A DNA stretch of 43,864 bases from Exiguobacterium sp. s48 (GCF_018617395.1 NZ_JACSKC010000007.1:1-43864), one strand, 5' to 3'. Positions 29,392 to 40,323 are shown, counted from the stretch's first letter. A program made the numbers and translations. Notes: generated from the letters alone by a model not told the origin.

Positions 29392-29463
29392 GGCCCGTTG
29401 GTCAAGCGGTTAAGACACCGCCCTTTCACGGCGGTAACACGGGTTCGAATCCCGTACGGGTCA
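29392..29463 (+). tRNA. trnE: tRNA-Glu (TTC)
   Basis: Cloverleaf of 72 bases: acceptor GGCCCGT/ACGGGTC, anticodon stem CCGCC/GGCGG and anticodon TTC at 29425-29427. No 3' CCA is encoded (CTT follows the discriminator A), so CCA must be added by tRNA nucleotidyltransferase. It is co-transcribed with tRNA-Met, nine bases downstream, the same pair and order as B. subtilis trnSL. Confidence 0.96.
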
Positions 29464-29476
29464 CTTAACCTAAGCG

Positions 29477-29512
29477 AAAAGAAGCCATCTCAATTGAGAT
29501 GGCTTCTTTTGT
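29477..29512 (+). terminator. Terminator of the tRNA operon
   Basis: A perfect 15-bp stem, AAAAGAAGCCATCTC at 29477-29491 and GAGATGGCTTCTTTT at 29496-29510, with an AATT loop and T-rich 3' arm. The symmetric A and T flanks would allow termination in both directions. Confidence 0.94.
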
Positions 29513-29531
29513 TATATCAAGGAGGGAATGC

Positions 29532-30755
29532 ATGAGAAAAGTACTCGTCGCCGTGTCCGGCGGGGTTGACTCCATTGTGTTGTTAGATCGACTCGTCAAA
29601 CAGGGATGGGATGTAGCGGTAGCACATGTCCATCATGGTCTACGTGAAGCATCGGATGAGGAGTACACGTTCGTCTCGAACGTCGCGGCATCTTATCAGA
29701 TTCCGTTTCATGGAACATCTCTCGAGTTTAAGAGAGGATCACAGGCTCGTTATCGAGAAGCCAGGTATCAATTCTTTGAAGACATCATGAATGAATATGG
29801 ATACGAGACGTTGGCGACGGCCCACCACGCGGATGACGAGTTGGAAACGGTGCTCATTCAACTATACCGAAACGTGCAGGAGGTCAAAGGGATCCCGGAG
29901 AGCAGACCGTTCGGTAACGGTGTATTGATTCGTCCTTTATTGAAGGAAACGAAAGAACAGTTGATCCATTATGCGCGAATGACTGGACTTGAGTGGCGAG
30001 AAGATGTGACCAATCAGGAGCGGACGTATTTACGAAATCGAATCAGACATGAAATTGTGCCACGGTTGAAAGAGATGTGGCCGAACGTGGTGCATGAAGT
30101 CAGTGAAACGGCGAAACGGGCCCGTGCCGATTGGTATGCGCGCTATGCATTATGTGAGCGTTGGATCGATGAATACGTAGTATTCGAAATGAAAGCGTTT
30201 CATGTGAAACTCGTGGATGTTGCGCATCTATCTTCCCTTGATCGATATACAGTCGGTCGCTTGCTATCCCGTCGTTATGGGGTAGAGGTCGGTGAGGCAA
30301 TCGAGAAGCTAACCGTGAGCCGAAAAGATACCGGAATCTATCATTTGACGGGAGATTGGTTCATGACGAAGCGGAATGGGGTACTTAAACTTGAACAGAA
30401 CCTTAACATCAATCAACTTCCCCCGATTGAAATCGAATCGTTGCCGACGGTGATTCAATTTGGGGAGCATACGGTTTCGTTATCTGTCGTAGAAGGGCAA
30501 GAAGGTATACCGCTAGATAAAATTTCTTATCCGCTGACCGTTCGCACGATTGCACCGGGAGACCGAATGCGCTTGAACGTGGGATCGAAAAAAGTAGCAC
30601 GCATTTTAATCGATGAAAAGATTGAGCGGACGATTCGCCCGACACTTCCACTACTCGAAGACGCCTCGGGACAAATTCTCGCGATTGTTGGAGTAAGAGT
30701 TTCAGAATTTCTAGACAAGTCGGATGCGATTTGCCTACGATTAATGGTAAAATGA
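29532..30755 (+). CDS. tilS: tRNA(Ile)-lysidine synthase
   Basis: Converts the wobble cytidine of tRNA-Ile(CAU) to lysidine with ATP and lysine, needed to read AUA codons (407 aa). The PP-loop ATP motif SGGVDS is at 9-14; HHADDELET follows, then [16 protein letters not shown] of the substrate pocket; the C-terminal TilS-C domain is recognisable ([11 protein letters not shown]). AAGGAGGG at 29519-29526 and the family N-terminus [11 protein letters not shown] fix the ATG at 29532. hpt follows and is probably co-transcribed, as in B. subtilis. Confidence 0.95.
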   Translation: MRKVLVAVSGGVDSIVLLDRLVKQGWDVAVAHVHHGLREASDEEYTFVSNVAASYQIPFHGTSLEFKRGSQARYREARYQFFEDIMNEYGYETLATAHHADDELETVLIQLYRNVQEVKGIPESRPFGNGVLIRPLLKETKEQLIHYARMTGLEWREDVTNQERTYLRNRIRHEIVPRLKEMWPNVVHEVSETAKRARADWYARYALCERWIDEYVVFEMKAFHVKLVDVAHLSSLDRYTVGRLLSRRYGVEVGEAIEKLTVSRKDTGIYHLTGDWFMTKRNGVLKLEQNLNINQLPPIEIESLPTVIQFGEHTVSLSVVEGQEGIPLDKISYPLTVRTIAPGDRMRLNVGSKKVARILIDEKIERTIRPTLPLLEDASGQILAIVGVRVSEFLDKSDAICLRLMVK

Positions 30756-30790
30756 TGATTGTGTCGAAACAGAAAGAGGAGGATTTCAAG

Positions 30791-31336
30791 ATGTCATTAA
30801 TGAACGATATGGAGAAAGTTTTAATCTCACGTGAAGAGATTCAAGAAAAGGTGAAAGAACTCGCTGGAACACTGAGCGAAGACTATAAAGAAGAGTTTCC
30901 GCTTCTCGTATGTGTATTAAAAGGTGCGATGCCGTTCATGTCCGACCTCGTCAAAGAAATGGATATCCATTTAGAGATGGACTTCATGGACGTGTCGACG
31001 TATCACGGAGGAACTTCTTCAACAGGTGAAGTAAAAATCGAGAAAGATTTAAATACATCTGTAGAAGGACGCGACATCTTGATTGTAGAAGATATTATTG
31101 ATAGTGGATTGACGCTTGGTTACCTCGTCGATCTTCTTAAATACCGTAAAGCGAAGTCTGTGAAGATTGTCACGCTTCTCGACAAGCCGACAGGTCGTAA
31201 AAATGGTTTATCAGCAGACTATAGCGGTTTCGTGATTCCACACGAATTCGTTGTCGGTTACGGTCTCGATTATGAAGAGAAATATCGTAACCTTCCTTAC
31301 GTCGGTGTGCTCAAACCGAGCGTTTACGGGGGCTAA
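30791..31336 (+). CDS. hpt: Hypoxanthine (guanine) phosphoribosyltransferase
   Basis: Salvages hypoxanthine and guanine to IMP and GMP with PRPP (181 aa). The PRPP loop [10 protein letters not shown] is at 99-108; VLKGAMPFM and the C-terminal [16 protein letters not shown] are typical of bacterial HPRT. The ATG at 30791 has AGAGGAGG at 30775-30782; the frame is open further upstream but overlaps tilS and lacks homology. It links with prs and purR elsewhere in this window through PRPP use. Confidence 0.95.
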   Translation: MSLMNDMEKVLISREEIQEKVKELAGTLSEDYKEEFPLLVCVLKGAMPFMSDLVKEMDIHLEMDFMDVSTYHGGTSSTGEVKIEKDLNTSVEGRDILIVEDIIDSGLTLGYLVDLLKYRKAKSVKIVTLLDKPTGRKNGLSADYSGFVIPHEFVVGYGLDYEEKYRNLPYVGVLKPSVYGG

Positions 31337-31441
31337 CGTTTTTCTTTTGAAAATGTGACGTGGTAAGATAAAGGAAATCCCCAAAGTATAGGCATATACT
31401 GAATGGGCGAGAACATCGTTTCTCGGAATAGGAGGCAGAGA

Positions 31442-33466
31442 ATGAATCGTGCAGTGAAAAACACATTGGTTTTTGGTGTGATTTTCCTAGCCTTGATCTT
31501 GTTCCTTCAATATTTGCAGAATCCGAATAGTCAGAGTGAAACGCTCTCGTATTCGAAATTCCTACAATATGTGGAAGATGATCGGATTGAGACGGCAACC
31601 GTACAAGAAATCCCGGGGGCTATCTCGATTACAGGCGATCTTACAGGAGATGAAGACCAGCGTTATGAAACAAACATTCCAGCGAACGAAGCGGAATATG
31701 CGGATGTATTAACGCAGCTTCGTGCGAATACGGATATTCAAATCGAGGAGGCTGAATCGAACAGTAGTTGGTTCAGCATCGTCTTCGCGATTTTACCGTT
31801 CATTATCATCTTCATCTTGTTCTTCTTCTTGTTGAACCAGGCGCAAGGTGGTGGCGGTGGTGGTCGTGTGATGAACTTCGGAAAATCGAAGGCGAAACTA
31901 TACGACCAAGAAAAACGTCGCGTCACATTCAAAGATGTGGCTGGGGCGGACGAAGAGAAGCAAGAACTCATTGAAGTCGTTGAATTCTTGAAAGATCCTC
32001 GCAAATTCTCGAAACTCGGCGCACGTATTCCAAAAGGGGTCTTACTCGTTGGTCCTCCAGGGACAGGTAAAACACTCTTGGCTCGTGCGGTAGCCGGTGA
32101 AGCCGGTGTTCCGTTCTTCTCGATCTCAGGTTCGGACTTCGTTGAGATGTTCGTCGGGGTCGGGGCATCACGTGTTCGTGACTTATTCGAAAACGCGAAA
32201 AAGAATGCACCATGTATCATCTTCATCGATGAAATTGATGCGGTCGGTCGCCAACGTGGTGCCGGTCTCGGTGGTGGACACGATGAGCGTGAACAAACAT
32301 TGAACCAACTCCTTGTTGAGATGGATGGATTCAGTGATAACGAAGGGATCATCATGGTTGCGGCGACAAACCGTCCGGATATCCTTGACCCAGCCCTCCT
32401 TCGTCCAGGTCGTTTTGACCGTCAAATCACGGTCGATCGTCCGGATGTCAAGGGACGCGAAGAAGTATTGAAAGTCCATGCACGCAACAAGCCACTCGAT
32501 TCGACGGTAGACTTGAAGTCGATCGCACAACGTACGCCTGGTTTCTCTGGGGCAGACTTAGAAAACCTCTTGAACGAAGCAGCGCTCGTTGCGGCACGTT
32601 CGAACCGTACAGCCGTTTCAGTGGTTGATGTGGAAGAAGCGATTGACCGTGTCATCGCCGGTCCTTCGAAGAAGAGCCGCATCATCTCGGAAAAAGAGCG
32701 CAACATTGTTGCATATCACGAAGCAGGTCACACAATCATCGGTCTCGAGCTTGAGAATGCGGATGAAGTACACAAAGTGACGATCGTTCCACGCGGAAAC
32801 GCGGGCGGATATGTCGTCATGCTTCCGAAAGAAGATCGTTACTTCATGACAAAACCAGAACTCGAAGACAAGATTGTCGGTCTTCTTGGTGGGCGCGTCG
32901 CTGAAGATGTCATCTTTGGTGAAGTGTCGACCGGGGCGAGCAATGACTTCCAACGTGCGACTGGTATCGCACGTAAGATGGTCATGGATTACGGGATGAG
33001 TGATAAACTCGGACCGCTCCAACTCGGTTCAAACCATGGCGGACAAGTCTTCCTTGGTCGCGATTTCCAGACAGAGCAGAACTACTCCGATGCGATCGCG
33101 CAAGAAATCGATTTGGAGATTCGAGACATCATCAATCGCTGTTACGCGAAAGCGAAACAGATTTTGACAGAACGTCGCGAAGATCTCGAACTCGTTGCGA
33201 AGACGTTGCTTGATGTCGAAACGCTCGACTCGAAACAGATTCGTCATTTGATCAAGACACGCGAATATCTCCCGCATGAGCCGGAAGAGGACGTGGATGG
33301 ATCGGTGGATGCGGACGACGCAGCGAAGAAAGATGAGGCAGCCGTTCAACACGGTCAAGTCGTCGATCAACCTGAAGTTGTCCAGGACAGCCAGCCGGAT
33401 GTCGTACCTGAAGGCGATAAGCCAGAAGCGACACCGACAGAACGTCCGAATAACGAATCACGTTAA
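31442..33466 (+). CDS. ftsH: ATP-dependent zinc metalloprotease FtsH
   Basis: Membrane AAA+ protease that degrades misfolded membrane proteins and regulators (674 aa). Membrane helices lie at about 8-26 and 111-131, flanking a small external domain, then a glycine-rich linker (QGGGGGG). Walker A GPPGTGKT is at 204-211, the SRH region later, and the zinc site HEAGH at 426-430. The C-terminal 60 residues are acidic and low-complexity, as in Bacillus. AGGAGG at 31430-31435 precedes the ATG. The 105-base gap after hpt has no terminator and only weak promoter-like sequence; it contains a small inverted repeat AGTATA/TATACT (31385-31400). Confidence 0.97.
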   Translation: MNRAVKNTLVFGVIFLALILFLQYLQNPNSQSETLSYSKFLQYVEDDRIETATVQEIPGAISITGDLTGDEDQRYETNIPANEAEYADVLTQLRANTDIQIEEAESNSSWFSIVFAILPFIIIFILFFFLLNQAQGGGGGGRVMNFGKSKAKLYDQEKRRVTFKDVAGADEEKQELIEVVEFLKDPRKFSKLGARIPKGVLLVGPPGTGKTLLARAVAGEAGVPFFSISGSDFVEMFVGVGASRVRDLFENAKKNAPCIIFIDEIDAVGRQRGAGLGGGHDEREQTLNQLLVEMDGFSDNEGIIMVAATNRPDILDPALLRPGRFDRQITVDRPDVKGREEVLKVHARNKPLDSTVDLKSIAQRTPGFSGADLENLLNEAALVAARSNRTAVSVVDVEEAIDRVIAGPSKKSRIISEKERNIVAYHEAGHTIIGLELENADEVHKVTIVPRGNAGGYVVMLPKEDRYFMTKPELEDKIVGLLGGRVAEDVIFGEVSTGASNDFQRATGIARKMVMDYGMSDKLGPLQLGSNHGGQVFLGRDFQTEQNYSDAIAQEIDLEIRDIINRCYAKAKQILTERREDLELVAKTLLDVETLDSKQIRHLIKTREYLPHEPEEDVDGSVDADDAAKKDEAAVQHGQVVDQPEVVQDSQPDVVPEGDKPEATPTERPNNESR

Positions 33467-33472
33467 TGAATG

Positions 33473-33507
33473 AGACGAATGCCCTTCACGAGGCATTCGT
33501 CTTTTTT
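33473..33507 (+). terminator. Terminator after ftsH
   Basis: GACGAATGCC at 33474-33483 pairs perfectly with GGCATTCGTC at 33492-33501 around eight bases, followed by six T. Confidence 0.92.
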
Positions 33508-33509
33508 CG

Positions 33510-33518
33510 TGTTATAAT
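33510..33518 (+). promoter_or_regulatory. Extended -10 promoter of coaX
   Basis: TGTTATAAT is a perfect extended -10 (TGnTATAAT). It lies immediately after the ftsH terminator tract, and no good -35 exists at 16-18 bases. The start would be near 33525, a 35-base leader. Confidence 0.6.
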
Positions 33519-33559
33519 TCGAGCGAACTGCAATTGACAACAAAGTGAGGAACTATATC

Positions 33560-34324
33560 ATGATTTTAGTGATTGATGTTGGAAATACAAATATTGTTCT
33601 CGGGATGTACGATGGAGATCATCTCGTACACCATTGGCGCATCTCAACCGATCGTACAAAAACAACGGATGAATACGGCATGCTTGTGAAATCGCTATTC
33701 GACCATTCGAACGTCTCGTTCGATCAAGTCGAAGGTGTCATCTTATCCTCTGTCGTACCTCCTGTTATTTTCCCACTTGAACAAATGTCACAACGATACT
33801 TCAATGTACGTCCAATCGTTGTGGGACCAGGTGTGAAGACAGGGTTGGACATTCACGTCGAGAATCCTCGCGAAGTCGGGGCCGACCGAATTGTCAACGC
33901 GGTAGCAGGGATCGCCAAATATGACGGTCCGCTCATAATTGTTGATTTTGGAACGGCAACCACGTATTGTTACATCGATGAGAAACGTCGTTACCATGGC
34001 GGAATCATCTCACCGGGTATCATGATCTCAGTGGAGGCGCTCTATCAGCGTGCCGCTAAACTACCTCGGATTGAATTGGCGACCCCACCGACAGTCATTG
34101 GAAAGAACACGATTCAAGCGATGCAGTCCGGAACGTATTACGGGTATGTGGCCCAAGTGGATGGTATTGTGAATCGAATGAAGCGCGAAGTCGGTGAAGC
34201 GACCGTCATTGCGACGGGCGGACTGGCACGATTGATCAGTGAACATGCAGAGACGATCGACCATGTGGATTCGTTCCTGACACTCGAAGGCCTTCGTCTC
34301 ATTTACGAGCGCAATCAAAAGTAA
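33560..34324 (+). CDS. coaX: Type III pantothenate kinase
   Basis: First step of CoA synthesis from pantothenate (254 aa, ASKHA fold). Motifs: DVGNTN at 6-11, GADR with catalytic D109, and DFGTATT beginning at D129. The ATG at 33560 gives the family N-terminus [11 protein letters not shown], and GTGAGG lies nine bases before it. Type III enzymes need K+ or NH4+ and are not feedback-inhibited by CoA. hslO follows after 19 bases. Confidence 0.95.
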   Translation: MILVIDVGNTNIVLGMYDGDHLVHHWRISTDRTKTTDEYGMLVKSLFDHSNVSFDQVEGVILSSVVPPVIFPLEQMSQRYFNVRPIVVGPGVKTGLDIHVENPREVGADRIVNAVAGIAKYDGPLIIVDFGTATTYCYIDEKRRYHGGIISPGIMISVEALYQRAAKLPRIELATPPTVIGKNTIQAMQSGTYYGYVAQVDGIVNRMKREVGEATVIATGGLARLISEHAETIDHVDSFLTLEGLRLIYERNQK

Positions 34325-34343
34325 ACTAAAGGAGTTAAATCAT

Positions 34344-35273
34344 ATGATTCATACAGAACAACAAGCATTACTCGATCAGATGAAAGATGACTATCTCGTT
34401 CGTGCCCTCGGTTTTAACGGAGAAGTCCGTGCCTTTGCTGCACGTACGACAAAAACGGTGTATGAAACTCAACTTCGTCACCAGACGACACCGGTTGCTT
34501 CAGCTGCCCTCGGACGGACGATGACAATCGGCTCGATGATTGGAGCGATGCAAAAAGGTGCAGCGCGCGTCACGCTTAAAGTAGAAGGTGATGGTCCAAT
34601 CGGGAAAATCATCGTGGACGCAGATACAGCAGGAGATGTCCGTGGATACGTATCGTACCCGCGTGTCGATGGCGGAACATTCGTCAACGAACAAGGGATG
34701 ACGAAGTTGAAAGTCGGTGAAGCTGTCGGGAAAGGAACGATTTCCGTCATCAAAGACTTAGGATTGAAAGACTATGTCGGAGGATCTTCAGAGATTCAAA
34801 CGGGCGAAATCAGTGAAGACTTCACGTACTACTTCGCAACATCTGAACAAGTGCCATCAGTCGTCGGAGCAGGTGTCCTCGTCTTACCGGAAGACGAATC
34901 CATTCTTGCTGCAGGCGGAATCATCGTCCAGTTACTTCCGAATGCATCTGAAGAGACGGTTCAAGCGCTCGAAACAGCGCTTCAAACGTTCCCACCCGTA
35001 TCTGTCCTAATCGGGGAAGAAAAAACACCAGAAGAAATGCTTCAATTACTCCTTGGTGACAGCCTCGATGTCCTCGACACGAACCCGATTCAGTTCAACT
35101 GCACATGCAGTCGTGAACGAATGGAAAGCGCCATTATCGGTCTCGGAAAAGAAGAGATTCGTCAGATGATTGAAGAAGATGGCGGAGCCGAGGCAGTTTG
35201 CCATTTCTGTGGTGAAAAGTATCATTTCTCAGCTGAACAGTTAGAGACGATGAAAGGACAGGCGCAATCGTAA
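34344..35273 (+). CDS. hslO: Redox-regulated chaperone Hsp33
   Basis: Oxidation-activated holdase (309 aa, slightly longer than B. subtilis HslO because of an N-terminal extension of 12-14 residues). The C-terminal zinc switch has C253 and C255 (CTC) and C286 and C289 (CHFC). AAAGGAG precedes the ATG at 34344; a second ATG at 34380 (MKDDYLVRALG) would match the usual start but has no ribosome site. B. subtilis has the PrsA-like foldase yacD between hslO and cysK; it is absent here. Confidence 0.94.
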   Translation: MIHTEQQALLDQMKDDYLVRALGFNGEVRAFAARTTKTVYETQLRHQTTPVASAALGRTMTIGSMIGAMQKGAARVTLKVEGDGPIGKIIVDADTAGDVRGYVSYPRVDGGTFVNEQGMTKLKVGEAVGKGTISVIKDLGLKDYVGGSSEIQTGEISEDFTYYFATSEQVPSVVGAGVLVLPEDESILAAGGIIVQLLPNASEETVQALETALQTFPPVSVLIGEEKTPEEMLQLLLGDSLDVLDTNPIQFNCTCSRERMESAIIGLGKEEIRQMIEEDGGAEAVCHFCGEKYHFSAEQLETMKGQAQS

Positions 35274-35286
35274 GCAACGTTCCAAA

Positions 35287-35340
35287 TTGCATATTTTCAA
35301 TTCGATAGGGTATGATAACAATATCGGAATAGTCGGAATT
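35287..35340 (+). promoter_or_regulatory. cysK promoter region with TCGGAAT direct repeat
   Basis: A -10-like TATGAT at 35311-35316 has only a poor -35 (TTGCAT at 35287-35292, 18-base spacer). Just downstream TCGGAAT occurs twice in direct orientation (35324-35330 and 35333-35339). Control of cysK by CymR is usual in Bacillus, but I could not align the CymR consensus with confidence. Confidence 0.4.
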
Positions 35341-35357
35341 ATGAAGGAGGAAATGGA

Positions 35358-36311
35358 ATGCGAATCGTAAACTCAGTAACAGACTTGATTGGAAAGACCC
35401 CAATTGTGAAATTGAATGGGATGACTGGACCAGAGGATGCCAACGTGTATCTGAAGCTCGAATATATGAATCCAGGATCAAGCGTCAAAGATCGGATTGC
35501 CCTTGCTATGATCGAAGCGGCTGAAAAAAATGGTATCTTGAAGCCGGGTGATACCATCATCGAGCCGACAAGCGGGAACACAGGTATCGGTCTCGCCATG
35601 GTTAGTGCCGCAAAAGGATATACGGCCATTCTCGTCATGCCTGAGACGATGAGCATGGAACGCCGGAACCTCCTTCGCGGATATGGAGCCGAACTCATTT
35701 TAACCCCAGGACCTGAAGGGATGGGTGGTGCGATTCGTCGCGCCACGGAAGAAGCAGAGAAACATGGCTACTTCCTCCCGCAACAATTCAACAACGCAGC
35801 CAACCCGAACGTCCACGAAATGACGACGGGACCTGAGATTGTGGAGGCGTTTGAAGAATCAGGACTTTCTGTGGACGCGCTCATTGCGGGTGTCGGGACA
35901 GGCGGTACCATTACCGGTGCAGGTAAAGTCGTGAAAGCGAAGTACCCAGACGTCAAAATTCTCGCCGTTGAACCGGTCGATTCACCTGTCTTATCGGGCG
36001 GGAAGCCGGGACCTCATAAGATTCAAGGAATTGGGGCTGGATTCGTTCCATCAATCCTCGATACAGAGATTTATGAAGGTGTTCTTCAAATCACGACAGA
36101 GCAAGCGTTTGAGTACGCTCGCCAAGCGGCACGCACGAATGGTGTCCTCGGTGGGATTTCTTCAGGGGCCGCCATTGCAGCGGCACTTGATACGGCGAAA
36201 CGCCTCGGTAAAGGGAAAAATGTATTGGCGATTATCCCGTCAAACGGGGAACGTTACTTGAGCACACCGCTTTATCAATTCGATGAAGAATCAAACGAAA
36301 GTCGCGTATAA
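35358..36311 (+). CDS. cysK: Cysteine synthase (O-acetylserine sulfhydrylase)
   Basis: PLP enzyme making cysteine from O-acetylserine and sulfide (317 aa). The PLP lysine is K44 in SSVKDR; the substrate loop TSGNTG is at 71-76; [10 protein letters not shown] binds phosphate. In B. subtilis CysK also acts as a regulatory partner of the repressor CymR. AAGGAGG at 35343-35349 precedes the ATG. A terminator follows. Confidence 0.96.
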   Translation: MRIVNSVTDLIGKTPIVKLNGMTGPEDANVYLKLEYMNPGSSVKDRIALAMIEAAEKNGILKPGDTIIEPTSGNTGIGLAMVSAAKGYTAILVMPETMSMERRNLLRGYGAELILTPGPEGMGGAIRRATEEAEKHGYFLPQQFNNAANPNVHEMTTGPEIVEAFEESGLSVDALIAGVGTGGTITGAGKVVKAKYPDVKILAVEPVDSPVLSGGKPGPHKIQGIGAGFVPSILDTEIYEGVLQITTEQAFEYARQAARTNGVLGGISSGAAIAAALDTAKRLGKGKNVLAIIPSNGERYLSTPLYQFDEESNESRV

Positions 36312-36318
36312 CAATTCA

Positions 36319-36360
36319 GGCAGTAATCGAGAGACATTCTCTTTCGGTTGCTGCCTTTTC
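36319..36360 (+). terminator. Terminator after cysK
   Basis: A 15-bp stem with three G-T pairs, GGCAGTAATCGAGAG at 36319-36333 and CTTTCGGTTGCTGCC at 36341-36355, with a seven-base loop and TTTTC tail. A TACAAT at 36366-36371 just after it may be the -10 for the folate operon, but no matching -35 is seen. Confidence 0.78.
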
Positions 36361-36405
36361 TTGTGTACAATAAAAGGCATGAATGAATAGACGGAGGAAT
36401 GACCA

Positions 36406-37785
36406 GTGAGATCGACAGCGTTCAGAACGAAGCGGATGACGAAAGAAAAGATGTATGAGGCATATATGACGTTGACGGCAGACCAGCCGTACCATGCATG
36501 GCTAGAAAGTGGAAGGGCGGGACGATATACGATTGCGGGCATCGAACCGTTCGGTCGCTTCCATGTAAAAGATGGTGTCGGTCTTTTGCATGTAGGGGAA
36601 ACAACTGAAACGATGTATGGGAAACCGCTCGAGTTGGTCAGTGAAGTTCGACAACGTTTTGAGGCTGAACGACCGGAAGGGGCACCCCCCTTCTTCGGTG
36701 GCATGATTGGGTATGTCAGCTATGACGTGGCTCGAACGATTGAACGACTCCCTGATCAGGCAGAGGATGATTTATCGACGCCGGACGTCTCGTTTCTTTT
36801 GTTTGACGAAGTAGCTGTGTTCGACGAGGAGAGTTCGATCCTTTACTTGATGGTCACGGCAGAGGGTGATGCTGAACGTAAAGCGGATCGATTGGCAGCC
36901 ATGTGGAACGTCGAATCCCATTTTGCATTCAAGCCGACTGAACAATTGCCTGTCGAGCGTTCGCGTTCCATGTCTCAGGACGAATTTGTGGAGGCAGTCA
37001 AGCGGATTCAGTCATATATTGTGGAAGGGGACGTGTTCCAAGTGAACTTGAGCGTTCGTCAATCTGAACCACTTCTCGCCGATCCGCGTCGTGTATACGA
37101 TACGCTTCGTCAAATGAATCCATCTCCGTACATGGGATACTTTGTGGATGATGCCTTGACAATGGTCTCCGCTTCACCGGAACTGTTGATCGAAAAGCAC
37201 GGATCTGACATCTCGACGCGCCCGATTGCGGGTACCCGTCCACGTGGGAAAGATGATGCGGAAGATTTGGAATTGGCCAATACACTTCTTGAAAACGAGA
37301 AAGAGCGGGCGGAACACGTCATGCTCGTCGATCTCGAACGGAACGACCTTGGCAAGGTAGCGGCATATGGCAGTGTACACGTCGATGAATTGATGGTGAT
37401 TGAGAAGTATTCACACGTACAGCATATCGTCTCGAACGTACGTGGCACGATTCGCGAAGACATATCAGGAGCCGAAGCACTGGCAGCGATGTTCCCAGGT
37501 GGCACGATCACCGGAGCTCCGAAAATCCGGACGATGGAAATTATCGAAGAACTCGAACCAGTTCGCCGGGGATTATACACCGGGTCATATGGATGGTTAA
37601 GTTGGGACGACGACCTCGTCTTTAACATCACCATTCGAACGATGGTCGTGAAAGAAGGGATGGCATACGTTCAGGCCGGAGCAGGAATCGTCATCGACTC
37701 GGACCCGGTTTCTGAGTACGAAGAATCACTGTCCAAAGCGAAGGCGCTATGGGCAGCGAAACAACTAACGGAGGAGACGACATGA
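36406..37785 (+). CDS. pabB: Aminodeoxychorismate synthase component I
   Basis: Converts chorismate plus ammonia to 4-amino-4-deoxychorismate for p-aminobenzoate (459 aa). The chorismate-binding core contains SGDVFQ-like [10 protein letters not shown], the PIAGTRPRG segment, DLERNDLG, and [10 protein letters not shown]. The IAGTRPRG form indicates PabB rather than anthranilate synthase. Translation starts at GTG with GGAGGAAT eight bases upstream. It overlaps pabA by four bases, giving equal synthesis of the two subunits. Confidence 0.95.
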   Translation: MRSTAFRTKRMTKEKMYEAYMTLTADQPYHAWLESGRAGRYTIAGIEPFGRFHVKDGVGLLHVGETTETMYGKPLELVSEVRQRFEAERPEGAPPFFGGMIGYVSYDVARTIERLPDQAEDDLSTPDVSFLLFDEVAVFDEESSILYLMVTAEGDAERKADRLAAMWNVESHFAFKPTEQLPVERSRSMSQDEFVEAVKRIQSYIVEGDVFQVNLSVRQSEPLLADPRRVYDTLRQMNPSPYMGYFVDDALTMVSASPELLIEKHGSDISTRPIAGTRPRGKDDAEDLELANTLLENEKERAEHVMLVDLERNDLGKVAAYGSVHVDELMVIEKYSHVQHIVSNVRGTIREDISGAEALAAMFPGGTITGAPKIRTMEIIEELEPVRRGLYTGSYGWLSWDDDLVFNITIRTMVVKEGMAYVQAGAGIVIDSDPVSEYEESLSKAKALWAAKQLTEETT

Positions 37786-38366
37786 TTGTACTAATCGACA
37801 ACTATGACTCATTCACATATAACTTAGTGCAGTATTTTGGGGAACTCGGTGAAGAACTGGTCGTGTATCGAAACGATGAAATCACGATTCAAGAGATTGA
37901 GGCACTTGCCCCGAGCTATCTTGTCATTTCTCCAGGTCCTTGTACACCGAACGAAGCGGGAATCAGTATCGAAGCAATCCAAACGTTCGCAGGCCGTATT
38001 CCGATTTTAGGGGTTTGCCTCGGTCATCAAGCGATTGCGCAAGCGTTCGGCGGAGAAGTTATTCATGCGGAGCGGCTCATGCATGGAAAAACATCGAAGA
38101 TTCAACATGACGGAAAGTCGATTTTCAAAGGTATTCCTCAACAAACCATTGTGACCCGCTATCATTCGTTAGCCGTGGAACGTTCGTCTCTACCGGAATG
38201 TCTCGCAGTCACTGCAGAGACGGAGACTGGGGAAATCATGGCGCTCCGTCATCGAACACTTCCGATTGAAGGGGTGCAATATCACCCTGAAGCGATTTTG
38301 ACCGAGCATGGAAAAGACATGATTCAAAACTTTATTGAGGAGTATCGTCATGTGGTATTGGCATAA
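37782..38366 (+). CDS. pabA: Aminodeoxychorismate/anthranilate synthase glutamine amidotransferase
   Basis: Supplies ammonia from glutamine to PabB (194 aa, class I amidotransferase). The triad is C79 in GVCLGH, and H168 with E170 in QYHPEA. In B. subtilis this single gene serves both folate and tryptophan synthesis; no trpG is visible here to test that. The ATG at 37782 overlaps the pabB stop; a GGAGG lies six bases upstream. It overlaps pabC by 17 bases. Confidence 0.95.
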   Translation: MIVLIDNYDSFTYNLVQYFGELGEELVVYRNDEITIQEIEALAPSYLVISPGPCTPNEAGISIEAIQTFAGRIPILGVCLGHQAIAQAFGGEVIHAERLMHGKTSKIQHDGKSIFKGIPQQTIVTRYHSLAVERSSLPECLAVTAETETGEIMALRHRTLPIEGVQYHPEAILTEHGKDMIQNFIEEYRHVVLA

Positions 38367-39168
38367 CGGGGAGGTAATCGAACGAGAAAAAGTATGGATC
38401 CCGGTTGAGGATCATGGTTTCTTGTATGGAATGGGATTGTTCGAGACGTTTCGCACATACAATTCCGTCCCTTTTCTGTTCGATGCCCATTGGGAGCGTT
38501 TGATGAAGAGTCTCGATGAGTTGTGGATTCACTTTCCGTATACGAAAGCAGACATCGAGGCGGCGATTCAGCAACTGTGCCGGCAAAACGATGCACCCAA
38601 CCTCTATATCCGTTTGAACGTATCGGCAGGGGTTGCGCCACTTGGTCTTCATGCCGGGCGTTATGAGGCGCCGAACGTCACGATGATCGTCAAACCACTG
38701 CCGGAAGCAGTCGAGCCACAGGAGAAACAGGTCGAATCGATCCCGTTCCCAAGAAGCCGTCCAGAAGCAGCATTTCGATTAAAATCGCATCATTACATGA
38801 ACAATATCCTTGGGAAACGGACCTTACAAGACCAGAGTGCTGAAGGGCTGTTTGCGGATGAACACGGATATGTAGTGGAAGGGCTCGTGTCGAACATCTT
38901 TTGGGTCGGTTCGGATGATGTGTTATGCACGACGCCCCTTTCGAGTGGAGCGCTCGCAGGTGTGACGCGGAACTGGGTGATGAAACATTTTCCTGTGGTC
39001 GAGCAACCAATCACATTTGCAGAATTAGCTGTAGCGAAAGAGATATGGATGACGAATTCAATCCAACAAATCGCTCCGGTGACGCATTATCAGAATCATC
39101 ATTATCCCGGAAAAGACGGGAGTCGATTTAAAGAAGTGTGGGCGAAACTGATTCGCTCTATTGGTTAG
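38350..39168 (+). CDS. pabC: 4-amino-4-deoxychorismate lyase
   Basis: Fold-type IV PLP lyase releasing pyruvate to give p-aminobenzoate (272 aa). The PLP lysine is K145 in [27 protein letters not shown] near the N-terminus and the C-terminal region with [11 protein letters not shown] match PabC rather than branched-chain aminotransferase, from which it can be hard to separate by sequence alone. The pab context decides it. GAGGAG lies six bases before the ATG, inside pabA. Confidence 0.92.
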   Translation: MWYWHNGEVIEREKVWIPVEDHGFLYGMGLFETFRTYNSVPFLFDAHWERLMKSLDELWIHFPYTKADIEAAIQQLCRQNDAPNLYIRLNVSAGVAPLGLHAGRYEAPNVTMIVKPLPEAVEPQEKQVESIPFPRSRPEAAFRLKSHHYMNNILGKRTLQDQSAEGLFADEHGYVVEGLVSNIFWVGSDDVLCTTPLSSGALAGVTRNWVMKHFPVVEQPITFAELAVAKEIWMTNSIQQIAPVTHYQNHHYPGKDGSRFKEVWAKLIRSIG

Positions 39169-39179
39169 GAGGCGGAAAC

Positions 39180-39965
39180 ATGACGAAAATCATGGGTATT
39201 TTAAACGTGACCCCGGACTCGTTTTCGGATGGGGGACGATATACGGCAATCGAGGAGGCCGTGCGACATGCGAAACAACTCGTTCAAGATGGCGCCGATG
39301 CGATTGATGTCGGGGGGGAATCGACGCGTCCGGGTGCAATCCTTGTTTCTGCTGAAGAAGAGATTGAGCGGGTCGTCCCGATTATTCAACGACTGAGAAA
39401 AGAAGTCGATGTTCCGATTTCGATTGATACGTATAAGCCGACGGTTGCGAAAGCGGCATTAGAGGCCGGTGCAACGATCATCAATGACGTGTGGGGTTCG
39501 AAATGGGGAGACCGCTCGATGGCACGGGTTGCTTTCGAATATGGGGTTCCCATCATTCTCATGCACAACCGGGAAGACCGGGATTATCATCATTTCGTTG
39601 AAGACGTCGTCCGCGACTTGCAAGAATCGATCGACATCGCGCATGCGGCAGGCGTAAAAGATGAGCACATTTGGTTAGACCCGGGCATTGGGTTTGCGAA
39701 AGACGTGACGCAAAACCTTGAGCTCATGGACCATCTCGATGTGATTACACGTCTCGGGTATCCTGTGCTACTCGGTACGTCGCGCAAATCGTTTATCGGG
39801 CAGACGCTCGATTTACCGACAGAGGAGCGGCTCGAAGGGACGATCGCGACGACGTGTCTCGGAATCATGAAAGGATGCGACTGGGTGCGTGTTCACGATG
39901 TCAAAGAGAACGCCCGTGCGGCAAAGATGATGGATGCGATGATCGGAGGAAGTAGACGTGGATAA
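39180..39965 (+). CDS. folP: Dihydropteroate synthase
   Basis: Condenses p-aminobenzoate with dihydropterin pyrophosphate (261 aa); target of sulfonamides. Motifs: GILNVTPDSFSDGG at 6-19, DVGGESTRPG, and the pterin-site GTSRKSFIG. The ATG at 39180 has AGGAGG at 39167-39172, which overlaps the pabC stop. The open frame upstream of it overlaps pabC and is not used. It overlaps folB by 8 bases. Confidence 0.96.
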   Translation: MTKIMGILNVTPDSFSDGGRYTAIEEAVRHAKQLVQDGADAIDVGGESTRPGAILVSAEEEIERVVPIIQRLRKEVDVPISIDTYKPTVAKAALEAGATIINDVWGSKWGDRSMARVAFEYGVPIILMHNREDRDYHHFVEDVVRDLQESIDIAHAAGVKDEHIWLDPGIGFAKDVTQNLELMDHLDVITRLGYPVLLGTSRKSFIGQTLDLPTEERLEGTIATTCLGIMKGCDWVRVHDVKENARAAKMMDAMIGGSRRG

Positions 39966-40323
39966 AATTTTTGTGAACGGGATGCGCTTTTATGGGTACC
40001 ACGGAGTATTTGAAGAAGAGAATCGTCTCGGGCAACGGTTTCACGTGGATTTAATGTGTGAACTGGACCTCGCGCCTGCGGGACGTTCGGATGATTTGAA
40101 TAACGGGGTCAGCTATGCCGGCTTGTATCAATTGACGGAAGACATTGTGACGGGTGAACCGGTCAATTTACTCGAAACACTTGGAGAACGCATCACGACA
40201 GCCGTGTTGGCGCATCATGATTTGATTCAACGTGTGACGGTTAAAGTGATTAAACCGGATCCACCCATCCCGGGACACTATGACTCGGTGGCAATCGAAA
40301 TGACAAGGGGACGGATGTCATGA
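39958..40323 (+). CDS. folB: Dihydroneopterin aldolase
   Basis: Splits dihydroneopterin to 6-hydroxymethyl-dihydropterin (121 aa, T-fold octamer). The active-site segment GYHGVFEEE and the C-terminal KPDPPIPGHYDSVAIE are characteristic; the E and K residues there bind the pterin. Translation starts at GTG with GGAGGAAG upstream. It overlaps folP by 8 and folK by 4 bases. Confidence 0.95.
   Translation: MDKIFVNGMRFYGYHGVFEEENRLGQRFHVDLMCELDLAPAGRSDDLNNGVSYAGLYQLTEDIVTGEPVNLLETLGERITTAVLAHHDLIQRVTVKVIKPDPPIPGHYDSVAIEMTRGRMS

Noticed and set aside
31385-31400. AGTATA/TATACT inverted repeat before ftsH as an operator
   Set aside because: The arms are only six A/T-rich bases, likely by chance in this composition, and no promoter is clearly associated.
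35311-35340. CymR box at cysK
   Set aside because: A GGAATT end is present, but the rest of the published consensus does not align without several mismatches.
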